A stretch of DNA of 64,000 bases, taken from positions 104,948 to 168,947 of the forward strand of contig NZ_JAGYHF010000013.1 of NCBI RefSeq assembly GCF_018336155.1, read 5' to 3'. Made by a program: the position numbers and the translations under genes. This stretch comes from Pseudomonas rustica (GTDB lineage: Bacteria > Pseudomonadota > Gammaproteobacteria > Pseudomonadales > Pseudomonadaceae). How positions within the stretch are numbered: the stretch's first letter is position 1; each line of letters opens with the position of its first letter. Positions 18,287-27,043 of the stretch are shown piece after piece. The notes below the pieces were generated by a model. It made no database searches and was not told the DNA's origin. It saw only the letters and a list, made by a program, of their open reading frames with translations.

Positions 18287-18424
18287 CCCTGTGGCGAGGG
18301 GATTTATCCCCGTTCGGTTGCGCAGCAGCCGCAAAATCAGACCATGCGGTGTGTCAGGCATATTGAGTTGCAGGATTTGGGGCCGCTTCGCAGCCCAGCG
18401 GGGATAAATCCCCTCGCCACAGGG
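18287..18424. repeat. Long perfect inverted repeat (family E)
   Basis: Arms at 18287-18312 and 18399-18424 are perfectly complementary over 26 bases, with core GGCGAGGGGATTTATCCCC. They enclose an 86-base centre. It separates the bat-like operon from sbcD. No other copy is in the window, though a related ATTTATCC fragment appears near 63925. Confidence 0.85.
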
Positions 18425-18562
18425 TTCCCTTTCTAACCTGCATCTCCATTCCAACAGACTGACTTCGACCACAGGGTGTGGTTTTGCCAGTAAACTCTCC
18501 CCCTCTTTCGCCGCCTCTTCATTCCCGCGCGGCCATCATCTTTTTTTGTTGCGGAGTCCGCC

Positions 18563-19807
18563 TTGCGTCTGTTTCACACCTCCGACTGGCACCTTGGGCA
18601 AAACCTGCATGGTCAGGAGCGCGATTTCGAGCACGCCTGTTTTCTCGAATGGCTGCTGCGCCAGCTGAAACTGGCGCAGCCGGATGTGCTGCTGATTGCC
18701 GGTGACATCTTTGACACGGTCAATCCGCCGGTCAAAGCCCAGGAATGCCTCTACGATTTCATCGTCAACGCCCACGAGCAGCAGCCCTCGCTGACCATCG
18801 TGATGATCGCCGGTAACCACGATTCCGGCTCGCGCATCGAACTGCCCGCGCCGTTGATGCGCCGCTTGCGCACCCATGCGCTGGGTCGCGTGCTGTGGCT
18901 GGATGACGGCCAGCTCGATTCCGAACGTCTGCTGCTGCCATTGCCGAACGCCAAAGGCGACATCGCCGCGTGGTGCCTGGCGCTGCCTTTTCTGCGCCCG
19001 GCCGAAGTCACCGGTGCACACCTGGGCGACAACTATTTGCGCGGCATCGGTCAGGTGCACGAATGGCTGATCGAAGCGGCCAACGCCAAACGCCAACCAG
19101 GTCAGGCGCTGATCGCCATCAGCCACGCGCATATGGCCGGTGGCTCGGTCTCTGAAGACTCCGAGCGCAGCCTGATCATCGGTAACGCCGAAGCGCTGCC
19201 TGCCAGCCTGTTCGGGCCAAGCATCAGCTACGTCGCCCTCGGCCATTTGCACAAGCCGCAGAAGGTCAACGGTGAGGAGCGCATTCGCTACAGCGGTTCG
19301 CCGATCCCGTTGTCGTTCTCGGAGATCGGTTATCAGCATCAGATTCTCGACGTCACGCTTGATGGCGAAACCCTGGTCAGCGTCGAGCCAAAACTGATCC
19401 CGCGTTCGGTCAACCTGCAACGCATCGGCCCGGCACCGCTGGCCGAGATTCTGCTACAACTGGCCGACCTGCCGAACATCGACCTGCTCGCTGAAACCCA
19501 GCGCCAGCCGTGGCTGGAAGTGCGTGTGACCCTCGACGAGCCGCAGCCGGATCTGCGCCATCAAGTGGAAAACGCTCTGCAAGGCAAAGCCGTGCGCCTG
19601 GTGCGCATCGCTGCTGAATACGCCGGCAAGCGTGGCGCTGACGGCGAGGAGGATGGCACCGCGCTCATCGAACTCGATCAACTCACCCCGCAGGAATTGT
19701 TCAGCCGCGCCTGGCTCGACAACTATGGCAACGAGGTCGATGAACAAACGCTGAAGGACTTCGCCGAACTGCTGCAAGACGTGCAACTGGAGGGCGAGCA
19801 GCCATGA
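18563..19807 (+). CDS. sbcD: Exonuclease SbcCD subunit D
   Basis: The 414-residue protein is the Mre11-type nuclease of the SbcCD complex, which opens hairpin and blocked DNA ends. All five phosphoesterase motifs are present: SDWHLGQ (I), AGDIFDT (II), IAGNHDSG (III), SHAHMAG (IV) and ALGHLHKPQ (V). The start is a TTG at 18563, preceded by GCGGAGTCCGCC; no ATG is available before motif I, so the rare start is firm. Its stop overlaps the sbcC ATG by four bases. Confidence 0.96.
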   Translation: MRLFHTSDWHLGQNLHGQERDFEHACFLEWLLRQLKLAQPDVLLIAGDIFDTVNPPVKAQECLYDFIVNAHEQQPSLTIVMIAGNHDSGSRIELPAPLMRRLRTHALGRVLWLDDGQLDSERLLLPLPNAKGDIAAWCLALPFLRPAEVTGAHLGDNYLRGIGQVHEWLIEAANAKRQPGQALIAISHAHMAGGSVSEDSERSLIIGNAEALPASLFGPSISYVALGHLHKPQKVNGEERIRYSGSPIPLSFSEIGYQHQILDVTLDGETLVSVEPKLIPRSVNLQRIGPAPLAEILLQLADLPNIDLLAETQRQPWLEVRVTLDEPQPDLRHQVENALQGKAVRLVRIAAEYAGKRGADGEEDGTALIELDQLTPQELFSRAWLDNYGNEVDEQTLKDFAELLQDVQLEGEQP

Positions 19808-22800
19808 AAATTCTCGCCATTCGTTTGAAAAACCTCGCTTCGCTGGCCGGGCCGTTCGAGATCGATTTCACCGCTGAACCGCTGGCCAGCGCCGGTTTGT
19901 TCGCGATTACCGGGCCGACCGGCGCCGGTAAAAGTACCCTGCTCGACGCCTTGTGCCTGGCGCTGTTCGGCGCTGTTCCGCGCCTGAACAACACCGGCCG
20001 TGACGCCAAAGTCCCGGATGCTGATGGCGAGATCGCCACCGGTGACCCGCGCACACTGCTGCGTCGCGGCACCGGTGAAGGTTATGCGGAAGTGGATTTC
20101 GTCGGTGTTGATGGCCGTCGCTATCGGGCGCGCTGGGAAGCCAACCGCGCCCGCGAGAAGGCTGGCGGCAAGTTGCAGGCCAGCCGTCAGAGCCTGCGTG
20201 ACATCGATCAGGATCAACTGCTCGCCAGCCAGAAAGGCGAATACAAAACCCAACTGGAAGCCGCACTCGGCCTGAACTTCGAACAGTTCACCCGTGCCGT
20301 GCTGCTGGCGCAGAGCGAGTTCAGCGCGTTCCTCAAAGCGGACGACAACGATCGCAGCGAACTGCTGGAAAAACTCACCGACACCGCGCTGTATACCCGC
20401 CTCGGCCGTCGCGCATTCGACAAGACCAAAGAGGCCCGCGAAGCGCACAAGCTGTTGCAGGATCAGGCCACTGGCGTTACCCCGCTGGCACCCGAAGCGC
20501 GCGCCGAACTGGATGAGCATTTCAACGCTGCACAGCAGCAACTCAAGTTGCAGCAGGCGCAATTGAAGCAACTGGAGCAGCAACACAGTTGGCTCAAGGA
20601 TTTGCGTCTGTTGCAGGACGCGCAGCAAGCCGCCAGCGAGCAATTGCGCAGCGCCCAGCAACAATCGGAAGCGCTGGCCGGCGAACGCATCAAGCTGACG
20701 CGTCTGGAACAACTCGGCCCGCAACGGCACCAGTTCGCCCGCAAAACCGAACTCGATGCGTTGTTGACGCCGTTGGCCGCGCAGATTGCCGAGCACACCC
20801 GCCAGCACGCCGAACTGACTGAACGTCAGACGCAACTCGAGCAGAATCTTGAGGCCACCAAAGTCGCACTGACCGAGGCGCAGCAACGCCAATCTGAAAA
20901 CGCGCCGTTGTTGCGTCAGGCCTTCGAAGAGCAAAGCACCCTCGCCCGTCTGGCCAAAGATGTGGCCGCGAGCGCTGAGGCCAAAGCCACTGCGCAACAG
21001 GCCTGCACCGACGGCCAGAGCGCTATTCAAGCCTTGCAGGAAAAGCAGGGCCAGGTCGCCGAACGCTTGCAACGCATCGCCGCTGAGCTGGAACAAAGCG
21101 CTCATCTGGCGCCACTGAGCGATGCGTGGAATGCCTATCGCGATCGCCTGCAACAGCTTATGTTGATTGGTAATCGCCTGAACAAAGGTCAGGCCGAACT
21201 GGCTAACCTCGAACAAAACGCCACGCGTAGCGCTGAAGAATTTGCCAGCCAGAAGCAACAACTCGAAGTGCTGTTCAAAGAGGCAGGCGCCGAACCGGAT
21301 GCCGTCGCCGAGCAGATCGGCATTCTCGGTACGCTGTTGCAGGACAACCGCAAACAACTGCGCGCTTTCGAAGACCTGTCGCGCTTGTGGGCCACTCAAC
21401 AGGATCTGGACAAGCGCGGCGCCGAGTTGCAACAACGCCAGCTCAACGCGCAGCAGGAGCGTGAGCGCCTGACGCAGGACGGCGTCAAAACCAAAGCTGA
21501 GCTGACCGTCGCCGAGCAAACCCTCAACGTCACCCGCGAACTGCTTGAACGGCAGCGTCTGGCGCGCAGTGCCAGTGTCGAAGAGTTGCGCGCGCAGTTG
21601 CAGGACGATCAACCGTGCCCGGTGTGTGGCAGCAATGAGCATCCTTATCACCAGCCGGAAGCGCTGCTGCAAAGCCTCGGTCGCCACGATGAAAGCGAAC
21701 AGGCCAACGCTCAGCTAGTCGTCGATCAGCTCAAGGAAAAACTCAGTGAACTGCGCGCCGACGTCGGCGCTGTCATTGCTCAGCAGAAAGAACTGCTGCA
21801 ACAACAAGAGCAACTGGCGAACCAGCAACAGGCCCTCGCGCCGAGCCTCGACGCGCATCCGCTGTCCGCGCAGTTGTTGAATCAGGACGCCGACAAACGC
21901 GACGCTTGGCTCATGCGCCAGAACGAGCAATTGAACCAGAGCATCACGCAGGACGAACAGCGCCAGAGCGCCCTGCTCACCCTGCAACAGGATGCCGCGC
22001 GGTTGACTCAACAATTGCGTCAGGCGGAAACCGCGCATCAACAAGCCGCGCAGCACTTGAGCAATCAACAGCGCGAACTGAGCAGCGACCGTCAGCGTCT
22101 CGACGAAGAGCTGACGGCGTTCGGCCCTCTCCTACCGGCCGAGACCCTTGAAGCCCTGCGCCTAGAGCCGGCGGCGACGTTTATGCAGCTTGACCGGCAG
22201 ATCGCCGAGCGTCTGACGCAACTCGATCAGCAAAAGGAAGAACTGAGCGAACAGCAGCAACGGCAGCAGACGCTGGATAAAGAACAGGATCGTCAGCAGA
22301 CCCGCGCGCAGCAGGCACAAACCGCTGAACAGCAGTTCAATGCGCTGGCCGAGCAACAGCAACTGTGCCAGCAGAAACTGGCGCAATTGCTCGGTGAGCA
22401 CAGCAGCGCCGAACAGTGGCAGCAGCAACTGGAACAGGCTGTGGAACAGGCGCGCGCCGCCGAAACCAGTACTGCGCAAGAACTGCAAAGTGTGCGCACG
22501 CAGCTTGTGCAAATCGCCGCCGAACTCAAAGCGCAGCAACAACGTTTGCAGGCTCTGGAAAGTGAAGACAAGGATCTGGCCAGCAAGATTGCCGACTGGC
22601 GCGCTCGTCATCCGGAGCTGGATGACGGTGGCCTCGAAGATCTGTTGCGGGTTGACGACGCGCAACTCGCTGAACTGCGCCAACGCTTGCAGCAAAACGA
22701 AAAAGCCATCGAGCAAGCCAAAGTGCTTTTGCAAGAACGTGACGAGCGCTTAGCCGCGCATCAAGCTCAGCACAACGGCAATCTTGATGCCGAGCAACTC

Positions 22801-23445
22801 GCCACGGCCCTGACGGATTTGCAGAACCAGTTCAACGTCAGCGAGCAGCAATGCGCTGAACTGCGTGCAGAACAGGTCGAAGATCAGCGCCGGCAGAATG
22901 CCAATCAGGCCTTGGCGCAGCAGATTGCTGATGCCTACGCCGAGTATCAGCGTTGGGCGCGGCTCAGTGCGCTGATTGGCTCGGCCACCGGCGATACGTT
23001 CCGCAAGATCGCCCAGGCCTACAACCTCGATTTGCTGGTGCATCACGCCAACGTGCAACTGCGCCAACTGGTCAAACGCTATCGCCTGAAACGCGGCGGC
23101 AGCATGCTCGGCTTGTTGGTGATGGACACCGAAATGGGCGATGAACTGCGCTCGGTGCATTCGTTGTCTGGCGGCGAGACGTTCCTGGTATCGCTGGCGT
23201 TGGCGCTGGGTCTGGCGTCGATGGCGTCGAGCACGCTGAAAATCGAATCGCTGTTTATCGACGAAGGTTTTGGCAGCCTCGATCCGGAGTCGCTGCAACT
23301 GGCGATGGATGCGCTGGATGGTTTGCAGGCGCAGGGCCGTAAGGTCGCGGTGATTTCCCATGTACAGGAAATGCACGAACGGATTCCGGTGCAGATTCAG
23401 GTGCAGCGTCAGGGCAATGGTTTGAGCACCCTGGAGGTGAAATGA
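19804..23445 (+). CDS. sbcC: Exonuclease SbcCD subunit C
   Basis: The 1213-residue protein is a Rad50/SMC-like ATPase. Walker A (GPTGAGKSTLLDAL) is at about residue 36. Very long glutamine-rich coiled coils flank the zinc hook CPVC (about residue 603), and the ABC signature LSGGETFLVSLALALG and Walker B LFIDEGFGSLD are near the C-terminus. With SbcD it processes DNA palindromes and protein-blocked ends, which is pertinent in a chromosome so rich in inverted repeats. It overlaps the next gene by four bases. Confidence 0.97.
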   Translation: MKILAIRLKNLASLAGPFEIDFTAEPLASAGLFAITGPTGAGKSTLLDALCLALFGAVPRLNNTGRDAKVPDADGEIATGDPRTLLRRGTGEGYAEVDFVGVDGRRYRARWEANRAREKAGGKLQASRQSLRDIDQDQLLASQKGEYKTQLEAALGLNFEQFTRAVLLAQSEFSAFLKADDNDRSELLEKLTDTALYTRLGRRAFDKTKEAREAHKLLQDQATGVTPLAPEARAELDEHFNAAQQQLKLQQAQLKQLEQQHSWLKDLRLLQDAQQAASEQLRSAQQQSEALAGERIKLTRLEQLGPQRHQFARKTELDALLTPLAAQIAEHTRQHAELTERQTQLEQNLEATKVALTEAQQRQSENAPLLRQAFEEQSTLARLAKDVAASAEAKATAQQACTDGQSAIQALQEKQGQVAERLQRIAAELEQSAHLAPLSDAWNAYRDRLQQLMLIGNRLNKGQAELANLEQNATRSAEEFASQKQQLEVLFKEAGAEPDAVAEQIGILGTLLQDNRKQLRAFEDLSRLWATQQDLDKRGAELQQRQLNAQQERERLTQDGVKTKAELTVAEQTLNVTRELLERQRLARSASVEELRAQLQDDQPCPVCGSNEHPYHQPEALLQSLGRHDESEQANAQLVVDQLKEKLSELRADVGAVIAQQKELLQQQEQLANQQQALAPSLDAHPLSAQLLNQDADKRDAWLMRQNEQLNQSITQDEQRQSALLTLQQDAARLTQQLRQAETAHQQAAQHLSNQQRELSSDRQRLDEELTAFGPLLPAETLEALRLEPAATFMQLDRQIAERLTQLDQQKEELSEQQQRQQTLDKEQDRQQTRAQQAQTAEQQFNALAEQQQLCQQKLAQLLGEHSSAEQWQQQLEQAVEQARAAETSTAQELQSVRTQLVQIAAELKAQQQRLQALESEDKDLASKIADWRARHPELDDGGLEDLLRVDDAQLAELRQRLQQNEKAIEQAKVLLQERDERLAAHQAQHNGNLDAEQLATALTDLQNQFNVSEQQCAELRAEQVEDQRRQNANQALAQQIADAYAEYQRWARLSALIGSATGDTFRKIAQAYNLDLLVHHANVQLRQLVKRYRLKRGGSMLGLLVMDTEMGDELRSVHSLSGGETFLVSLALALGLASMASSTLKIESLFIDEGFGSLDPESLQLAMDALDGLQAQGRKVAVISHVQEMHERIPVQIQVQRQGNGLSTLEVK

Positions 23446-24026
23446 ACACGCTGTATTCCTTCCGCCGCTGCCCGTACGCGATGCGCGCGCGGATGGCCCT
23501 GCGTTATTCGGGCGTGCCGGTGGAGATTGTCGAGGTCAGCCTTAAAGCCAAACCGGCGGAGATGCTGGCGATCTCGCCGAAGGGCACGGTGCCGGTGCTG
23601 GATGCGGATGGTCGGGTGATTGATGAGAGCCTGGAAATCATGCGCTGGGCGCTGGCGCAGAATGATCCGCAGGGTTGGTTGCTTGACGGCGATTCGCGGA
23701 TTGCCGAGTTGATCGAGGCGAATGATCAGGGGTTCAAGGTTGATTTGAATCGCTACAAGTATGCCGAGCGGTATCCGGAACAGCCAATGGAGGTTTATCG
23801 GGCTCAGGGCGCGGTGTTTTTGCAGCGGTTGGAGGGGTTGTTGCAGGATCGCGATTATTTGCTGGCTGATCATCCGAGCCTGGCGGATATCGCCCTGCTG
23901 CCGTTTGTTCGGCAGTTCGCGCATGTCGATCGCGAGTGGTTTGCGCAGACGCCTTACCCGCGTCTGCAGGCCTGGTTGAACAACTTCCTCGAGTCCGACC
24001 TCTTCACCTCGATCATGAAGAAGTAA
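23442..24026 (+). CDS. Glutathione S-transferase-like protein
   Basis: The 194-residue protein has an N-terminal thioredoxin-like domain starting YSFRRCPYAMRARMAL (CPYA catalytic-type motif at residues 10-13) with the cis-proline segment KGTVPVLD and the glutathione-contacting DESLEIMRW. A helical C-terminal domain contains LADHPSLADIALLPF. This matches the GST/glutaredoxin-2-like superfamily. It is translationally coupled to sbcC (ATGA), an arrangement that says little about its substrate. Confidence 0.88.
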   Translation: MNTLYSFRRCPYAMRARMALRYSGVPVEIVEVSLKAKPAEMLAISPKGTVPVLDADGRVIDESLEIMRWALAQNDPQGWLLDGDSRIAELIEANDQGFKVDLNRYKYAERYPEQPMEVYRAQGAVFLQRLEGLLQDRDYLLADHPSLADIALLPFVRQFAHVDREWFAQTPYPRLQAWLNNFLESDLFTSIMKK

Positions 24027-24045
24027 CCCTCAACTTCCTGCCTGA

Positions 24046-24154
24046 TTGATCATTCCCAAGCTCCGCGTGGGAATGCCTCGAGGGACGCTCCGCGTTCCAA
24101 TTGGACGCAGAGCGTCCGGGGCTGCATTCCCACGCAGAGCGTGGGAACGATCAA
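24046..24154. repeat. Large REP-like palindrome (family C)
   Basis: Two complementary arms built on GATCGTTCCCACGCTCTGCG and GGGAATGCC enclose a centre with a second short dyad (GACGCTCCGCGT / ACGCAGAGCGTC). Three more copies lie at 24826-24927, 43461-43575 and 61991-62092. Confidence 0.85.
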
Positions 24155-24183
24155 CCCTGTGGTGAGGGGATTTATTGTGGTGT

Positions 24184-24441
24184 CTAGGCAAGCGCATTGC
24201 ACATCCCAAGCGCCATGCAATCCACTTCGAAAGGCCCAAGGAAATCCGCCGAAACCTTCACCGGCGGATTCCCCGCCATCAGCCCCAGGGTATTCGCCCG
24301 TTCAATGTTGTGCGCAATGCTGTGATTGGCCTCTATGGCCCGCGCCAACCCGCCCACCGAACCCTGACCCATCCCTAATAACGAAGCGCCGTTAGTCATG
24401 ACCGCCAGACTGGCGATGACCCAAAGTCTGTAGCCTTTCAT
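24184..24441 (-). CDS. Small exported protein of unknown function
   Basis: The 85-residue product starts with a signal-like hydrophobic segment (LWVIASLAVMTNGASLL). The rest, with ANHSIAHNIERANTLG and FEVDCMALGMCNALA (two cysteines near the end), matches nothing I know. It overlaps the upstream 70-residue membrane protein gene by four bases, so the two form a translationally coupled pair. Coding status rests on the overlap, the hydrophobic start and the preceding gene's good ribosome site. Confidence 0.6.
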   Translation of the reverse strand: MKGYRLWVIASLAVMTNGASLLGMGQGSVGGLARAIEANHSIAHNIERANTLGLMAGNPPVKVSADFLGPFEVDCMALGMCNALA

Positions 24442-24650
24442 GCGCCGCCGACTCCTGCGAGTTCAGCCCGGTCGACCATCACGCTCTGCGAGCGGACTTC
24501 AAACTGAATGCCGGGATGGGCGACGTCGATCGGTGCGTCGAAGCGGTGCTCCATCTGCGAGGCGATGCTGACGACCAGTACAACGGCCAGGTAAAGACCG
24601 ATGGCCAGGTAGGCGCCGCGTTTGGCTGAAGTGATGATTGCGCTGGCCAT
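24438..24650 (-). CDS. Small single-pass membrane protein
   Basis: The 70-residue protein has one clear membrane helix (YLAIGLYLAVVLVVSIA, residues 14-30) followed by a short polar tail beginning SQMEHRFDAP, probably periplasmic. The ATG at 24650 is preceded by GGGAGAACACC, which decides the start over upstream in-frame codons. It is coupled to the small exported protein downstream. The function is unknown; a two-component envelope or peptide pair is possible. Confidence 0.6.
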   Translation of the reverse strand: MASAIITSAKRGAYLAIGLYLAVVLVVSIASQMEHRFDAPIDVAHPGIQFEVRSQSVMVDRAELAGVGGA

Positions 24651-24825
24651 GGTGTTCTCCCGTGGGCATGTTTCGATGACCACAGAATCGATCAAAACAG
24701 CACGGGCAACCACTCAGGGTTTTACATAGTGAACATCAGCTGCGTTGATTATTTAGCCGGTCTATTTGCGCGTTTGAGAAAACCTATGACCGTGCTTCAC
24801 GCACACGGGGGCGACGGTCTTTACG

Positions 24826-24927
24826 GATCGTTCCCACGCTCTGCGTGGGAATGCAGCCCGTGACGCTCCGCGTCACTGGACGCAGAGCGTCCCTAGAGGT
24901 ATTCCCACGCAGAGCGTGGGAACGATC
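24826..24927. repeat. Large REP-like palindrome (family C)
   Basis: A second family-C copy, with perfect outer arms GATCGTTCCCACGCTCTGCG. With the family-B palindrome at 24948-25021 it fills most of the 354-base stretch between the small membrane protein and the next minus-strand gene. Confidence 0.87.
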
Positions 24928-24947
24928 AAACCACACGCGCACAAACA

Positions 24948-25021
24948 TGTAGGAGCTGCCGAAGGCTGCGATCTTTTGACGTTTAAGATCAAAAGATCGC
25001 AGCCTTCGGCAGCTCCTACAG
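24948..25021. repeat. REP-like palindrome (family B)
   Basis: Arms with core TAGGAGCTGCCGAAGGCTGC are complementary over more than 30 bases around a short loop. It lies 21 bases after a family-C element, so two palindrome families are stacked here. Confidence 0.87.
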
Positions 25022-25067
25022 GAGATCGTGTGAATCCCCCGAATGGTGCGGAGGCAGAATGGGACTT

Positions 25068-25247
25068 TCAGTGTTGGGCTTTGTGATCCAGAGCAGCGTA
25101 GAAGTTGGCGCTCTGTTGCAGGTATTTTTGGGTGTAGCTCTGGGTGTGGGATTTTTTGCTGTTGATTTCAACGTTGGCGCTGGCTGGCAGCACAACGGTG
25201 GCGGAGATGGCGGAAGCGGCGATAACAGAGAAGAGATTGAAGTTCAT
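25068..25247 (-). CDS. Tiny exported protein
   Basis: The 59-residue product has a signal peptide (NLFSVIAASAISATVVLPASA, split as NLFSVIAASAISA and TVVLPASA) with likely cleavage after ASA. The mature peptide of about 33 residues is polar and aromatic (SHTQSYTQKYLQQSANFYAAL). A GGTTACCGCC leader precedes the ATG at 25247. I know no function. Similar very small periplasmic peptides occur in Pseudomonas, so I regard it as real but weakly supported. Confidence 0.55.
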   Translation of the reverse strand: MNFNLFSVIAASAISATVVLPASANVEINSKKSHTQSYTQKYLQQSANFYAALDHKAQH

Positions 25248-25375
25248 GGCGGTAACCCTCGTGTTCGGTTGGCTTGATTGCCCGGTTGGGCTGTGAAGCA
25301 AACTTAACGCTCGACGGTTACTCGCCTGAAATGCTTTGTAGCATTACCGAATATCAGCGCGATTGATACAAAGAG

Positions 25376-25401
25376 ACAGGCCCCGTAAACCGGGGCCTGT
25401 G
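25376..25401 (-). terminator. Terminator of the lactonase gene
   Basis: ACAGGCCCCG and CGGGGCCTGT pair around a 5-6 base loop just after the stop of the beta-propeller gene on the minus strand, followed by a pyrimidine-rich CTCTTTG. Confidence 0.75.
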
Positions 25402-25403
25402 GC

Positions 25404-26579
25404 TTATTGTCGCACCATAAACTTCAGGTCGCTCGGGGCGTCCATTGGCAGTTTCTGCACGGTTTTGCCGAGCAGACCGGTCTTGCTGTCGCGTTCAACG
25501 ACAACAATCTGGTTGCTCTTCTGGTTGGCGATCAGCAGGAACTTGCCGCTCGGATCGAGGCTGAATTCGCGCGGATGATCACCTTCCACCGAACGCTTTT
25601 GCAGCTCTTTGAGCTGGGCGGTCGCCGGATCGATGCTGAACACCACCATCTGATTCGCGGTGCCACGGTTGCTGACATAGAGGAACTTGCCGTCCGCCGA
25701 GGTGTGCAGCGCCGCGCCGGCCTTGTCCGAGGTCGGTTGACCGGCGGCCAGATCGACCAGTTGGGTTTGCTTCAGCACGCCATCGTTGTAATCGAACACC
25801 GCGACCTGCGCACTCATTTCCATGGTCAGCCAGGCATGTTTGCCGTCAGCACTGAACAGCAAATGACGTGGGCCGCTGCCGGCTGGCATGGCGACGAACG
25901 CGGTTTTCGCTGGGGTCAGCGGCAGATCAGGGTTGGCTTTCGGGTCGAATTGGTAGATGAAGACCTTGTCGGCGCCCAAGTCATTGGAGAACACGTAGCG
26001 ACCGTCCGGCGAGGAAATCGTCGAGTGCACGTGGTTCGACGCCTGACGCTCCGGGTTGACCCGGCTCGCCGGGTGCGCGCTCATTTGCACTACCGGTTTC
26101 AGCTTGCCGTCAGCACCGACGGGCAACACCGCCAGGGTTCCGCCCGGATCTTCCACCACCGAATAGTTGCTGACGAACAAGTGGCTGGCGTCGCCGCTGA
26201 GGCTCGAATGGGTCGGCTCGTTGCCCAGGCTCTGTACTTGATTGATCAGGGTCAGCGCGTGGGTTTTCGGATCGATCGAATAGCTGCTGACGCGGCCGAC
26301 CGGGTCTTTCTGGCCCGGGCCGTTTTCATTGACCACGAACAGGCGATGCTGGTCTTTGGACAGGGTCAGCCACGACGGGTTTTCGCTCTTCACCACTTGC
26401 AGCGGCTTGGCGTCGATCTGGCCAGTGGCGCTGTCGAAATTCATTCGATAGATGCCCTGGCTGGTGCCGGCGGTGTAAGAACCGACCAACAATTGAAAGC
26501 TTTCTGCCGATGCCGTGGACAGGCCCATGGCACCTACGCTGCCGGCCATCAGCAGTGGCCAGAATTTACGCATTTTCAT
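25404..26579 (-). CDS. Exported beta-propeller lactonase-family protein
   Basis: The 391-residue protein has a signal peptide (FWPLLMAGSVGAMGLSTASA) and seven-bladed propeller repeats typical of the 6-phosphogluconolactonase (Pgl / carboxy-cis,cis-muconate cyclase) family. Motifs include VGSYTAGTSQGIYRMNFD, NPSWLTLSKDQHRLFVVNE, NHVHSTISSPDGRYVFSND and ADGKFLYVSNRG. Because it is exported, it more likely acts on a periplasmic lactone than on 6-phosphogluconolactone. The ATG at 26579 (with GAGGA 8 bases upstream) overlaps the end of the upstream gene; a second ATG two codons later is possible. Confidence 0.85.
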   Translation of the reverse strand: MKMRKFWPLLMAGSVGAMGLSTASAESFQLLVGSYTAGTSQGIYRMNFDSATGQIDAKPLQVVKSENPSWLTLSKDQHRLFVVNENGPGQKDPVGRVSSYSIDPKTHALTLINQVQSLGNEPTHSSLSGDASHLFVSNYSVVEDPGGTLAVLPVGADGKLKPVVQMSAHPASRVNPERQASNHVHSTISSPDGRYVFSNDLGADKVFIYQFDPKANPDLPLTPAKTAFVAMPAGSGPRHLLFSADGKHAWLTMEMSAQVAVFDYNDGVLKQTQLVDLAAGQPTSDKAGAALHTSADGKFLYVSNRGTANQMVVFSIDPATAQLKELQKRSVEGDHPREFSLDPSGKFLLIANQKSNQIVVVERDSKTGLLGKTVQKLPMDAPSDLKFMVRQ

Positions 26580-26877
26580 CAGTGTCATCCTCATCATCGC
26601 TGCTGCTGACGACATCGCCATGGCACACCAGGCGGTGTTCGCCGATCGCTTTGGTTTCATTGAAATAGCCGACGATCAGCCAGCTCTGCAGCGAGTCATC
26701 AAAAGTCGCCGCTGCAACTTGAGCCGGGGTAAATTCCCAATGCTTGGCCGCTCGGCCATCGATGCATTCGATGTGCAGATTGTCGTCTTCGTCGAGGGCG
26801 AATTCGAAGGCATGCAGGCCGTCGATTTCGACCATACCGCAGTGTTCGAGGGCGTTGAGAAGGGTTTGGGCAGTCAT
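26566..26877 (-). CDS. Small acidic protein of unknown function
   Basis: The 103-residue protein has a folded-looking domain (LLNALEHCGMVEIDGLHAF, then DGRAAKHWEFTPAQVAAATF and WLIVGYFNE) and a very acidic tail (SSSDDEDDTDENA). No signal peptide or known motif is seen. Its stop lies 14 bases inside the lactonase gene, so the two are likely co-transcribed. The ATG at 26877 is chosen over an in-frame TTG three codons upstream; neither has a strong ribosome site. Confidence 0.7.
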   Translation of the reverse strand: MTAQTLLNALEHCGMVEIDGLHAFEFALDEDDNLHIECIDGRAAKHWEFTPAQVAAATFDDSLQSWLIVGYFNETKAIGEHRLVCHGDVVSSSDDEDDTDENA

Positions 26878-26934
26878 GGCAATCAAGTCTTTCAGGGGGA
26901 AACCGGCAATGATAGCTCATTGTGAACGCACAAC

Positions 26935-27030
26935 CCCTGTGGGAGCGGGCTTGCTCGCGAATGCGTTGTGTCAGTCTACAAATGTGTTTCTGATACAGCG
27001 CATTCGCGAGCAAGCCCGCTCCCACAGGGG
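26935..27030. repeat. REP/BIME-like inverted pair (family A)
   Basis: CCCCTGTGGGAGCGGGCTTG and its complement pair over about 32 bases around a 35-base centre. It lies between the aldehyde dehydrogenase stop and the start of the small acidic gene. Confidence 0.88.
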
Positions 27031-27043
27031 ATTGGGGGTGGTT

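Noticed and set aside
15492..18472. Long minus-strand open frames opposite the bat-like operon
   Set aside because: They mirror the codon pattern of the real plus-strand genes, which have recognisable VWA, TPR and BatD features and coupled starts.
19723..21687. 654-codon minus-strand frame opposite sbcC
   Set aside because: It is the leucine/glutamine-rich antisense image of the SbcC coiled coil, with no start signal or family match.
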